DNA of 64,000 nucleotides from Palsa-504 sp963790065 (GTDB lineage: Bacteria > Actinomycetota > Actinomycetes > Streptosporangiales > Streptosporangiaceae). Under the pieces are notes generated by a model, which was given only the letters and a program-made list of their open reading frames with translations, was not told the DNA's origin and ran no database searches. Of the stretch, positions 7,976 to 16,289 are shown one piece after another (within the stretch, counting starts at the first letter, position 1; every line of letters starts with the position of its first letter). Location: the NCBI GenBank assembly GCA_963790065.1, contig CAWBNK010000034.1, forward strand, positions 434,001-498,000, read 5' to 3'. The position numbers and the translations under genes were made by a program.

Positions 7976-8650
7976 TCAGCGCCTCTTGCCCCGGAAGTCG
8001 TTCGGGAAGGCCAGGTGCAGGTAGCTGACCTGACGCGACCCCGGCGGCCGCAACTCCGGCTTGACCTGGCGCTCGAAGTACGCCCCAACCAGATCGCGCA
8101 CCTGCCGGCCCAGTTCGGCAAGTTCCTCCGCGGTGACGTAGAGGATCTGGTCGCCGAACAGGAACGACTCCTGCCACTCGGTTGGCTCGCTCGGCCTGGC
8201 CTCCAGCCACCGCATTACCTGCTCGAAGTATTCCTCGACCATGGCGGTGTCCAGCATGCTGGCCGCCGCAGCCACCTCGGGTGTGTCCCCGATCGCGTCC
8301 CACGAGGTGGTGGTCGTGGTCGCCCGCCACGGCTTCTGCCGGCCGGTACCGCCGCCCGCCTCCTCGACCAGCCCGTACTTGGCCAGCTGGCGCAGGTGGA
8401 ACGAGCAGGTCCCCGAGGATTCGCCGAGCAGCTCGGCGGCCCGGGTCGCGGTCAGCGGCCCCTCGGTGCGCAGCAGCCCGACCAGCTTCATCCGGACCGG
8501 ATGCGCGTAGGCTCGCAGCGCCCGCGGATCCGTCAGCCGGGTGACGGACCGCCCCGCCCCGCCGCCGGCTGCCTCGCCGGCCTGGCTTGCCGCACCTTCA
8601 GCCCGGCCGGCCTCACCGACGTTTTCGTCCGCCCCGTCCTCATTCATCAT
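7976..8650 (-). CDS. ArsR-type winged-helix regulator of the MFS operon
   Basis: About 224-aa regulator. The DNA-binding domain is LTDPRALRAYAHPVRMKLVG ... TATRAAELLGESSGTCSFHL (recognition helix) ... YGLVEEAGG. The C-terminal half (about 110-224) is a helical effector domain typical of HTH_20-type ArsR relatives found beside MFS exporters. Two adjacent ATGs (8650, 8647) are possible starts. There is no ribosome site: TATCTT ends 6 nt before ATG 8650, so the mRNA is probably leaderless. Two overlapping 18-bp palindromes sit on this promoter, implying tight autorepression. Confidence 0.8.
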   Translation of the reverse strand: MMNEDGADENVGEAGRAEGAASQAGEAAGGGAGRSVTRLTDPRALRAYAHPVRMKLVGLLRTEGPLTATRAAELLGESSGTCSFHLRQLAKYGLVEEAGGGTGRQKPWRATTTTTSWDAIGDTPEVAAAASMLDTAMVEEYFEQVMRWLEARPSEPTEWQESFLFGDQILYVTAEELAELGRQVRDLVGAYFERQVKPELRPPGSRQVSYLHLAFPNDFRGKRR

Positions 8651-8652
8651 AA

Positions 8653-8684
8653 TGCAAAGATATCTTTGCAAAGATATCTTTGCA
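8653..8684. promoter_or_regulatory. Two overlapping perfect 18-bp palindromes (operators)
   Basis: TGCAAAGATATCTTTGCA at 8653-8670 and an identical copy at 8667-8684, sharing 4 bp (14-bp period). They cover the TATCTT promoter box of the ArsR/MFS operon and lie 41 bp before the LLM gene start. Likely cooperative binding of the ArsR-type dimer. Confidence 0.8.
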
Positions 8685-8724
8685 AGTGGCGGGCGCCCGG
8701 GCCGGAAGAACGCCGGGCCGGGCG

Positions 8725-9819
8725 ATGTTCGGACAAGTCGTGGATAACTTGGATCAAGATCGGGCCGGCCTGACGCTGGATCCCGGGGCCGTGCCGCTCT
8801 CGGTCCTCGACCTGGCGCCCGTACCCGACGGCGGGACCGCGGGCGATGCGCTGCGGGCCACCATCGACCTGGCCCGGCACGCCGAACGGCTGGGCTACCG
8901 GCGGTTCTGGGTGGCCGAGCATCACAACATGCCCGGCATCGCCAGCTCGGCGCCCGCCGTGCTGATCGGCCATCTCGCCGACGCGACCGGCTCCATCCGG
9001 GTGGGCTCCGGCGGCGTGATGCTGCCGAACCATGTCTCGCTGGTGGTCGCCGAGCAGTTCGGCATGCTCGAGGCGCTGCATCCGGGCCGCATCGACCTGG
9101 GCATCGGCCGGGCCCCGGGCACCGACCAGGTCACCGCCGCGGCGCTGCGCCGCTCGCCGGAGGGGCTGTCCGAGGACGATTTCCCCGATCAGCTCATGGA
9201 CCTGCTGGGGTACTTCACCGGCCGCTGGCCGGAGGGCCACCCGTTCGCGCAGATCACCGCCGTGCCCGGCCGGGGTAACCAGCCGGCTATGTGGCTGCTC
9301 GGCTCCAGCGGCTACAGCGCGCAGGTGGCCGGGCTGCTCGGCCTGCCGTTCGCGTTCGCGCACCACTTCAGCCCGGCCAACACGCTGCCCGCGCTGTCCC
9401 TGTACCGCGCGCACTTCCGCCCGTCCGAGGTGCTCGACCAGCCGTACGCCATGGTCGCGACCGCGGTGGTCTGCGCCGACACCGACGAGCGGGCCCGCTT
9501 TCTGGCTGGCTCCGGGGCGCTGTCGTTCCTCAAGCTGCGGTCCGGACGTCCCGGCCGGATGCCGTCGCCAGAAGAGGCGGCCGCCTACCCGTACACCGAG
9601 CTCGAGCGTGCGTACGTCGAGGACAGGCAGGCCACCCAGGTCATCGGCGCCCCGGAGACCGTCCGCCGCGGCCTGACCGACCTGCTCACGGCGACTTCGG
9701 CCGACGAGCTGATGCTCACCACCATGGTCTTCGACCCCGCCGACCGGCTGCGCTCCTTCGAGCTGGTCGCCGACCTGGCCCGCAACCCCCGTACTGAGGA
9801 CCTCGGCATCCAGTCGTAA
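8725..9819 (+). CDS. LLM-class flavin-dependent oxidoreductase
   Basis: Luciferase-like monooxygenase-fold protein, 364 aa from ATG 8725. Diagnostic segments are VPLSVLDLAPV at the N-terminus, AERLGYRRFWVAEHHNMP, SGGVMLPNHVSLVVAEQFG, LHPGRIDLGIGRAPG and LLGSSGYSAQVAG. These place it in the single-domain flavin (FMN) subgroup typified by YhbW-like proteins. It may use FMNH2 or F420H2; the substrate is unknown. A GTG at 8791 would begin right at VPLSVLDLAPV and is an equally plausible start. It is divergent from the ArsR/MFS operon and may share its operator. Confidence 0.85.
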   Translation: MFGQVVDNLDQDRAGLTLDPGAVPLSVLDLAPVPDGGTAGDALRATIDLARHAERLGYRRFWVAEHHNMPGIASSAPAVLIGHLADATGSIRVGSGGVMLPNHVSLVVAEQFGMLEALHPGRIDLGIGRAPGTDQVTAAALRRSPEGLSEDDFPDQLMDLLGYFTGRWPEGHPFAQITAVPGRGNQPAMWLLGSSGYSAQVAGLLGLPFAFAHHFSPANTLPALSLYRAHFRPSEVLDQPYAMVATAVVCADTDERARFLAGSGALSFLKLRSGRPGRMPSPEEAAAYPYTELERAYVEDRQATQVIGAPETVRRGLTDLLTATSADELMLTTMVFDPADRLRSFELVADLARNPRTEDLGIQS

Positions 9820-9849
9820 CCGCCGCTGCCGCCCCGGACGGGTGGCGCG

Positions 9850-11513
9850 CTACGACTCGGCGTCGTGCCGTTTCGCGATGCTGGCGGCCGCCCGGCGCGG
9901 AGCCGGCAACCGCCGGCGCCAGCGCTCCGCCCGCCGGTCGGCCAGGACCTGCCGGACCACGTTGCGGCCCGGGATGCCGGTGACCCCGCCGCCGCCGTGC
10001 GTGGCCGACCCGGCCTGGTACAGGCCGCCGACCGGGGTGCGCAGGTCGGAGTAGCCGGCCGCGGGCCGGGCGTGGAACATCTGCCCCAGCGAGAGCTCCC
10101 CATGGAAGATGTTCCCGCCGACCAACCCGTACTCCTCCTGCATCTGGTGCGGCCCGATCACCTGCCGGTGCAGCACCGAGTCGGTGAACCCGGGTGCCAC
10201 CGCCTCCACCCGGGCCAGCACCCGGTCCGCGTAGGCGGCCAGCGCGGCCTCGTCCGGAGCGTCCGCGTACTCGTGCGGCACCCACTGCGTGAACATCGAC
10301 ATGACGTGCTTTCCGGCCGGGGCCAGCGAGTCGTCGAACACGCTCGGGATGCAGATGTCGGCGAACGGCAGGTCGGCAGCAGGCCGGCGACGGCCTGCTG
10401 GAAGGCGTTCTCGATGTCATCGAGCGATTCGGCCAGCACGATCGTGCCGCCGTAGACCGACGGGTCCGGCTCCGGGTAGGCGGTGAACACCGGCAGCCGG
10501 TCCAGCGCCAGGTTGATCTTCACCGTGCCGCTGCGGCTGCGCCAGCCGCGGATGTCGGCCACGAAGCCGTCGGGCAGTTCCGCCGGGTCGAGCAGCCGCA
10601 GGAACGAGATCTGCGGGTGTGCGGTGGTCACGACTACCGGTGCGTCGATCGACTCGCCGTCGGCCAGGGTGACCCCGGCCACCCGGCCGTCGCGGGTCCG
10701 GATGCGCGCCACCTCGGCCCCGGTGCGCAGCTGGGCGCCGAACATCCGGGCCGCCCGCGCCAGCGCCCCCGACACCGCGCCCATGCCGCCGCGCGGGAAC
10801 CCCCAGGTACCGGACTGCCCGTCGGTCTCGCCGATGTGATGGTGCAGCATCACGTACGCGGTCCCGGCCGAACGCGGCCCGGCCCAGGTACCGATCACCC
10901 CGGAGACCGACAGCAGGCCCCGCATCGCGTCGGATTCGAAGTACCCCTCCAGCAGGTCGGCGATGCTGCCGGTGAGCAGCCGGGTCACGTCGACCGCGCC
11001 GCGCTCGTCGACCCCCCGCAGCTGGGTCAGCAGCCGGGCCTGCCGCAGCAGGTCCGGCGGCCGCCGGGACCCCAGCCGGGGCGGGATCTGGTGCAGCAGC
11101 GGCCCGAGCACCCGCCCGAGGCCGTCCAGGTGCGCCGCGTACCTGGGGTAGGCGTCGGCGTCCCGGGCCGAGAACCTGGCGATCTCGGCGTGCCGCTGCG
11201 CCGGGTCGTCGGGCAGCCGCAGGTACCGCCCGTCCCGCCGCGGCGCGAAGTAGGGGCCCTGCGGGTACACATGGTAGCCGTGCTGCTCGAGCCGCAGGTC
11301 GCGCACCAGGTCGGGCGGCAGCAGCGAGACCACGTAGGACAGCGACGTCACCGTGTAGTCCGGCCCGAACGGATGCTCGCTGACCGCCGCGCCGCCCAGC
11401 ACCTCGCGCCGCTCGCACACCACCGTCTCCAGCCCCGCGCGAGCTAGGTACGCCGCCGCCGCCAGCCCGTTGTGCCCGCCGCCGACCACCACGACATCCG
11501 CGTGTCCCGTCAT
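9850..11513 (-). pseudogene. Phytoene-desaturase-like FAD oxidoreductase, frameshifted
   Basis: Flavoprotein of the NAD(P)/FAD-dependent amine-oxidase/phytoene-desaturase-like (PYROXD2-like) family. The dinucleotide-binding start VVVVGGGHNGLAAAAYLARAG is intact. The frame runs correctly to about AVAGLLP and then breaks near 10376. The rest (FADICIPSVFDD, SMFTQWVPHEY, GGLYQAGSATHGGGGVTGI to the stop at 9850) continues in another frame. Restoring one base gives about 554 aa, the normal length. So it is either a single-base deletion that kills the C-terminal FAD-domain, or a sequencing error. The ATG 11513 start follows the family. Confidence 0.8.
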
Positions 11514-11576
11514 CGCCAGCCTTCCTTTCCGCAGTCCGTCTCCCGTTGGCCAGACACCGGGCGAAATCCCCGTCCT

Positions 11577-12017
11577 TCAGGGCAGGGTTAGCCCGGAAAT
11601 TGCATGAAGCGGTGCTCTTTGCTGCTTGATGTTGCGCCGGATGATCCTAAGCGGCGCGCCGCAGCACGACGCGGCAAAGTAGGACGAAGACCAGGAGTGC
11701 CCGTGCATGATGTGCTGGTTCATTCGGCCGGTAAACTGCCATCGCAGCCTGCGGGTCGGCACGCCTTTGAGGATGTTCACCAGCGCGGAGACAGGCACCT
11801 GCGGCGGGTGCTGCACTGGAAGGTGCAGGTCGTCGTACCCGTTGACTTCTCGCAGCAGGGCGACGAAGTCGCCGCAGACCTTCCGCACGGCGTCTTGGCG
11901 GCAGGCGGGCATATCCGCGTCGAGCGTGCCGCGCCGGCGCTTGGTCACGAAGACCGAGTAGGCGTGGAGAGCCGAAACCACGTGCCTACCACGGCGATAA
12001 CCCGCCTTGAATGTCAT
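11577..12017 (-). CDS. tnpA: IS200/IS605 TnpA transposase, catalytic residues lost
   Basis: 146-aa homologue of the Y1 HUH transposase TnpA, recognised from EYRRGRHVVSALH-like start (AGYRRGRHVVSALHAYSVFV), LVNILKGVPTRRLRWQFTGR, HSWSSSYFAASCCGAPL and IIRRNIKQQ. In active relatives the metal-binding motif is DDHVHLLV and the attacking tyrosine is in IIRQYIEQQ. Here the first reads DDLHLPV (one residue missing, first His lost) and the tyrosine codon TAC has become AAC (Asn). The frame is intact, so the gene decayed by substitutions. It should be unable to cleave DNA. Confidence 0.85.
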   Translation of the reverse strand: MTFKAGYRRGRHVVSALHAYSVFVTKRRRGTLDADMPACRQDAVRKVCGDFVALLREVNGYDDLHLPVQHPPQVPVSALVNILKGVPTRRLRWQFTGRMNQHIMHGHSWSSSYFAASCCGAPLRIIRRNIKQQRAPLHAISGLTLP

Positions 12018-12041
12018 AGGCCAATGCTAGGTTCCGGTGTT

Positions 12042-13229
12042 ATGCAGGTCAGGTACCGGTACCGTATCTACCCGGCGCCGGGGCAGCAACAAGCGCTGGC
12101 GCGGGCGTTCGGGTGTGCCCGGGTGGTGTACAACGACTGTCTGCGGATCCGCGACGAGGCGCACGCGGCCGGGGAGAAGATCTCCGATACCGAGGTGCAA
12201 CGGCGGGTGGTCACCTTGGCGAAGCAGACGCCGGAGCGTGCGTGGCTTGGCGAAGTGGCGTCGGTGGCGCTGGTGCAGGCGTGCCAGGACGCCCGACGGG
12301 CCTACCGGAACTGGTTCGATTCGCTGTTCGGCAGGCGGAAGGGCCGCAAGGCGGGGCATCCGGCGTTTCGGCGCAAGCACCACAGGCAGGCGATCCGGCT
12401 TACCCGCAATGGGTTCGCCCTGCACGGGCTCCAGCTCTATGTGGCCAAGGTCGGGGACATCCGGGTGGAATGGTCCCGGAACCTGCCATCGATCCCGTCG
12501 TCGGTCACCGTGATCCGCGAGCCGGACGGCCGGTACTACGCATCGTTCGTGGTGGAACGCCAGGCCACGCCGCTTCCCGCCTGCGACCGCGAGGTAGGCG
12601 TTGACCTCGGCCTGGCCAGCCTGGCCGTCATCTCAGACGGTGAGGTCATCGGCAACCCTCGGTTCCTGCGGGCGAAGGAACGCAAACTCGCCCGCGCGCT
12701 GCGGGCGCTGTCCCGCAAGCAGCAGGGGTCAGGGAACCGGGAGAAGGCACGGCATCGGGTCGCTGTCGTGCACCGTAAGGTGCGGGCCGCCAGGCTCGAC
12801 CACGCGCACAAGACGGCTCTGCGGCTAGTCCGCGACAACCAAGCGGTCTATGTCGAAGACTTGTGCGTGTCCGGCCTGGCCCGTACCAAGCTGGCCAGGT
12901 CCGTGTACGACGCGGGATGGTCGCAGCTGGTGCGGTTGATCGAGGAGAAAGCAGCGCAGTACGGCCGCACGTTCGCCAGGATCGGCCGGTTCGAGCCCAC
13001 TAGCCAGGTGTGCTCGGCCTGCGGCGTCAACGATGGCCCCAAGCTGCTCAGCGTCCGTCAGTGGACATGCGCGGCGTGCGGGACGGTCCACGACCGGGAC
13101 CTGAACGCGGCAAAGAACATCCTGGCCGCCGGGCGGGCGGACAGGCTAAACGCCTGTGGAGTGCAGGTAAGACCAGGCGCTGGCCTGGCTCAGTGCGGCG
13201 AAGCAGGAACCCACCGGAGCGCGGCGTGA
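12042..13229 (+). CDS. tnpB: TnpB RNA-guided endonuclease (IS605 OrfB)
   Basis: 395-aa TnpB, full length for the family. The RuvC-like active site is complete: Asp188 in GVDLGLASL, Glu272 in YVEDLCVSGL, and the aspartate of HDRDLNAAKNIL (about 350-361). A four-Cys zinc ribbon (CSAC ... CAAC) lies between RuvC-II and III. The N-terminal helix-turn region RYRIYPAPGQQQALARAFG is typical. TnpB proteins cut double-stranded DNA guided by an omega RNA from the element's right end. Start ATG 12042; the longer upstream frame is antisense to tnpA. Confidence 0.92.
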   Translation: MQVRYRYRIYPAPGQQQALARAFGCARVVYNDCLRIRDEAHAAGEKISDTEVQRRVVTLAKQTPERAWLGEVASVALVQACQDARRAYRNWFDSLFGRRKGRKAGHPAFRRKHHRQAIRLTRNGFALHGLQLYVAKVGDIRVEWSRNLPSIPSSVTVIREPDGRYYASFVVERQATPLPACDREVGVDLGLASLAVISDGEVIGNPRFLRAKERKLARALRALSRKQQGSGNREKARHRVAVVHRKVRAARLDHAHKTALRLVRDNQAVYVEDLCVSGLARTKLARSVYDAGWSQLVRLIEEKAAQYGRTFARIGRFEPTSQVCSACGVNDGPKLLSVRQWTCAACGTVHDRDLNAAKNILAAGRADRLNACGVQVRPGAGLAQCGEAGTHRSAA

Positions 13230-13277
13230 GACGCGCAGGAGGAATCCCCGTCGCTCACGGCGAGGAAGGACGTCAAG
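13150..13277 (+). ncRNA. Predicted omega RNA scaffold at the TnpB right end
   Basis: By analogy with characterised TnpB systems, the 3' end of tnpB plus the right end encodes the omega RNA scaffold. The terminal stem-loop (13247-13266) and the ..GTCAA end are present. The guide would be the flanking bases from about 13278. Boundaries are inferred. Confidence 0.4.
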
Positions 13278-13337
13278 GTACGGGATCATGGATGCTGCTG
13301 CATACATAGCCCCCATCCCGGATCAACGGAGCGCACA

Positions 13338-15260
13338 ATGGACAGAACGCAGGACGAGGGCCCGGCCGTCATCGCGGTTGCCCAGCTGGCCATCACCATC
13401 GGCGAGCCCGACGCCAACCGCAAGGCCGCGGCGGCCGCGGTGGCCGAAGCCGCCGCCGCGGGCGCCCGGCTGGTGGTCCTGCCGGAACTGTGCGACTCCG
13501 GCTACGTGTTCGGCGCCGACGCCGAGAAGGCTTCCGCCGAGGCCAGGTCCCTGGCCTCGCCTGCCGACGACAGCGACACCCTGCGCCAGTGGCGTGACCT
13601 GGCCGCCCAGCACGGCCTGGCGATCGTGGGCGGCTTCTGCGAGCTCGGCGCCGACGGCCGCCTGTACAACAGCGCCGCGGTGGTCGACGCCGCTGGAACC
13701 CGCGCGGTCTACCGCAAGGCGCACCTGTGGGACCAGGAGAAGCTCGTCTTCACCCCCGGCGACGCGCCCCCGCCCGTGGTGGACCTGGGCTTCGGCCGGG
13801 TCGGCGTGATGGTCTGCTACGACCTGGAATTCCCCGAGTGGGTCCGGCTGGCCACGCTGGAAGGCGCCGACCTCATCGCCGCCCCGGTCAACTGGCCCGC
13901 CGCGGACCACCCGGCCGGCGAGCGCCCCTCCGAGGTGATCAAGGCCCAGGCCGACGCGGCCACTAACGGGATCTTCGTCGCGGTCGCCGACCGTTGCCAG
14001 GACGAGCGCGGCGTGTCCTGGATCAGCGGCTCGCTGATCGCCGGGCCCGACGGCTACCCGCTGGCCGGGCCCGTCCTGGCCGACCGCCCGGCCGTGCTCA
14101 CCGCCGCCTGCGACCTGCCCCGGGCTCGGGACAAGAGCCTGGCCGGCGACAACGACCTGCTGGGTGACCGCCGTCCCGGCCTCTACGACCCGGCGCCGGA
14201 GCAGGTCCCCGACGAGCGGGTCCGGGCCGCCAGTGCCCACTGGGCGGCGCGCTTCATCGCCAACGGCACCAGCTACGGCGACTTCCAGGCCACCATGGCC
14301 CGCATCCAGACCTGGGACCAGTGGTGCCGCGAATGGGGCCGGACCGCCCAGCACTACGAGCAGCTGGCCGAAGCCGCCGAGGCGGCCGGCCGCACCGTCA
14401 CCGCCGGGGAGGCCTGGCGCCGCGCCGCGCTGTGCTGGCACTGGGGCAAGTTCGTCTTCGTCGATGACCTGGACCAGCAGCGCGCGGCTCACGATCGCAC
14501 CGTGGCCTGCTTCCGCCGCGGCGCCGCCACGCTGAGCCCGCCCGCCGAGCTGGTGCAGGTGCCGTACAGCGGCACCACGCTGGCGGCGTACCTGCGGATA
14601 CCCGAAGCGAACCACGGCAAGCCGCCGGTGGTGATCATGATGCCCGGGCTCGACTCGGTCAAGGAGGAGCTGCAGGCCACTGCGGAGTACATGCTCAGCC
14701 GCGGTCTGGCCATCATCGCCGTCGACGGGCCAGGCCAGGGGGAGGCCGAGTACGAGCTGCCGATCGAGCCCGCCTACGAGCGGGTGGCCACCGCCGTGGC
14801 GGACTACCTCGAGGGACGCGGCGATATCGACCCGGTCCGGATCGGCGGGTTCGGGGTGAGCCTGGGCGGCTACTACGCGGCCCGGGCGGCGGCCTTCGAG
14901 CCGAGAATCAAGGCTGCGGTGTCGCTGGCCGGGCCGTACCAGTGGTCGCTGGACTGGGACATCCTGCCGCCGCAGACCCGCGCCACGTTCCAGCGCCGCT
15001 CGGGCGCGGCCACCCCCGAGGAGGCCCGCCAGAAGCTGGCCGAGCTGACCCTGGAGGGCGCTGCCGCCCGCATTACGATCCCGCTGCTGGTGGCGGCCGG
15101 CGGCCGGGACCGCCTGGTCCCGGTCTACCACGCCGAGCGCCTGGCCCGCGAGGCGCCGGGCGCCGAGCTCATGCTGGACCCCGACGGCAGCCACGGCCTG
15201 ACCAACCACGCCTTCGAGTCCCGGTCCAAGATGGCCGACTGGCTCGCGGCCCATCTGTAA
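13338..15260 (+). CDS. Nitrilase-type amidase fused to alpha/beta (C-C) hydrolase
   Basis: 640-aa two-domain protein. Residues about 10-275 are a carbon-nitrogen hydrolase with the Glu-Lys-Cys triad visible in VVLPELCDSGY, YRKAHLWDQEK and VGVMVCYDLEFPE. Residues about 290-640 resemble the DUF1100/2,6-dihydroxypseudooxynicotine-hydrolase group of alpha/beta hydrolases: VVIMMPGLDSVKEE, AVDGPGQGEAE, GGFGVSLGGYYAARAA (nucleophile Ser), GRDRLVPV and DPDGSHGL (His). Both active sites look complete, suggesting consecutive hydrolysis of one compound. The start at ATG 13338 has ACGGAG upstream. The 3' end abuts the convergent ADH, which has no stop of its own. Confidence 0.85.
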   Translation: MDRTQDEGPAVIAVAQLAITIGEPDANRKAAAAAVAEAAAAGARLVVLPELCDSGYVFGADAEKASAEARSLASPADDSDTLRQWRDLAAQHGLAIVGGFCELGADGRLYNSAAVVDAAGTRAVYRKAHLWDQEKLVFTPGDAPPPVVDLGFGRVGVMVCYDLEFPEWVRLATLEGADLIAAPVNWPAADHPAGERPSEVIKAQADAATNGIFVAVADRCQDERGVSWISGSLIAGPDGYPLAGPVLADRPAVLTAACDLPRARDKSLAGDNDLLGDRRPGLYDPAPEQVPDERVRAASAHWAARFIANGTSYGDFQATMARIQTWDQWCREWGRTAQHYEQLAEAAEAAGRTVTAGEAWRRAALCWHWGKFVFVDDLDQQRAAHDRTVACFRRGAATLSPPAELVQVPYSGTTLAAYLRIPEANHGKPPVVIMMPGLDSVKEELQATAEYMLSRGLAIIAVDGPGQGEAEYELPIEPAYERVATAVADYLEGRGDIDPVRIGGFGVSLGGYYAARAAAFEPRIKAAVSLAGPYQWSLDWDILPPQTRATFQRRSGAATPEEARQKLAELTLEGAAARITIPLLVAAGGRDRLVPVYHAERLAREAPGAELMLDPDGSHGLTNHAFESRSKMADWLAAHL

Positions 15261-16289
15261 GGACAACCGGATCACCGTCATCCCGGCCCCTTCCGAGGGC
15301 TCGTCCATGGCGGCCAGCGTCCCGGCGACGTCCTCCAGGCCGATCACCCGGCCGACCAGCAGCCCGGGGCTCAGCGTGCCGTCCGCGACCATGGCCAGCA
15401 TCGGCGGGTAGTCGCGGGCGGCCATGCCGTGCGAGCCGTAGATCTCCAGTTCCCGCGCCACCACCAGGTCCATCGGGACCGGCGTCGGCCCGCCGAGCAG
15501 CAGGCCGACCTGGACGTGCCTGCCCCGGCGGCGCAGGCAGCGCACCGAGCAGGCCGCGGTGGCCGGTGATCCGAGCGCATCGACCGACACGTGCGCCCCG
15601 CCCCCGGTGATCTCGCCGATCAATGCGGCCGGGTCCGCGGCGCTCGCGTCAGCGGTGAACTCCGCGCCGAGCTCGCGGGCCCGGTCCAGTGCCGGGGCCG
15701 CCACGTCGACGGCCACCACGCGGGCCCCGAGGGCCGCGCCGATCATCACCGCCGACAGCCCGACCCCGCCGCAGCCGTGTACGGCCAGCCACTCGCCGGC
15801 CCGGACCCGGCCGTGCGCGGTCACCGCGCGGAAGGCCGTCGCGAACCGGCAGCCCAGGCTCGCGGCGGCGACGAAGTCGAGCGCATCGGGCAGCGCGACC
15901 AGGTTGGTGTCCGCGGCGTGGACCGCCACCAGTTCGGCGAAGGAACCCGGCCCGGTGAATCCCGGCTGCGTCTGCCGCGGGCACACCTGGACCTCACCCG
16001 CCAGGCAGTACTCGCACCGGCCGCACCCGCAGACGAACGGCACGGTCACCCGGTCCCCGGTCCGCCAGCGGGTCACCTGCGGCCCGGCCTGCGCGACCAC
16101 CCCGGCCAGCTCGTGTCCGCCGATGTGCGGCAGCACGACCGGATCGTGCCCCTTCCAGGCGTGCCAGTCCGACCGGCACACGCCGCTCGCGCCGACCGCG
16201 ATCACCACCCCGTCCGCAGGGCAGGCCGGGTCCGCGACCCGCGTCACCTCCGGCCTGATCCCGTATCCGGAGTAGACGGCCGCCCTCAT
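15261..16289 (-). CDS. Zinc-dependent alcohol dehydrogenase, no stop codon before antisense gene
   Basis: Medium-chain dehydrogenase. Catalytic zinc ligands are in GVCRSDWH (Cys38) and GGHE (His59, Glu60). A four-Cys structural zinc loop, CGCGRCEYCLAGEVQVC, is present. Cofactor site: HGCGGVGLSAVMIGAALGA. Family homology ends at about residue 342 (GAGMTVIRLS), but no stop codon follows. The frame stays open through the whole opposing nitrilase gene to 13323, a 988-aa reading. I list only the supported region. ATG 16289 overlaps the stop of the upstream ArsR-type gene (ATGA), so the two are translationally coupled. Confidence 0.75.

Larger units (their letters stand above)
11562..13277. mobile_element. 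IS200/IS605-type element (dead tnpA, intact tnpB)
   Basis: Divergent tnpA (minus) and tnpB (plus), starts 24 bp apart, flanked by subterminal hairpins in the same orientation as expected for this superfamily: left GAAATCCCCGTCC with stem-loop 11568-11587, right GGAATCCCCGTCG with stem-loop 13247-13266 followed by ..GTCAA at about 13277. No inverted repeats or target duplication, as is normal for single-strand transposition. Exact ends are approximate (about 5 bp). Confidence 0.8.

Noticed and set aside
13323..15260. Protein-coding C-terminal half of the 988-aa minus-strand ORF
   Set aside because: This part is antisense to a well-supported nitrilase/hydrolase fusion and has shadow-type composition; openness follows from the absence of TTA/CTA/TCA in the sense gene.
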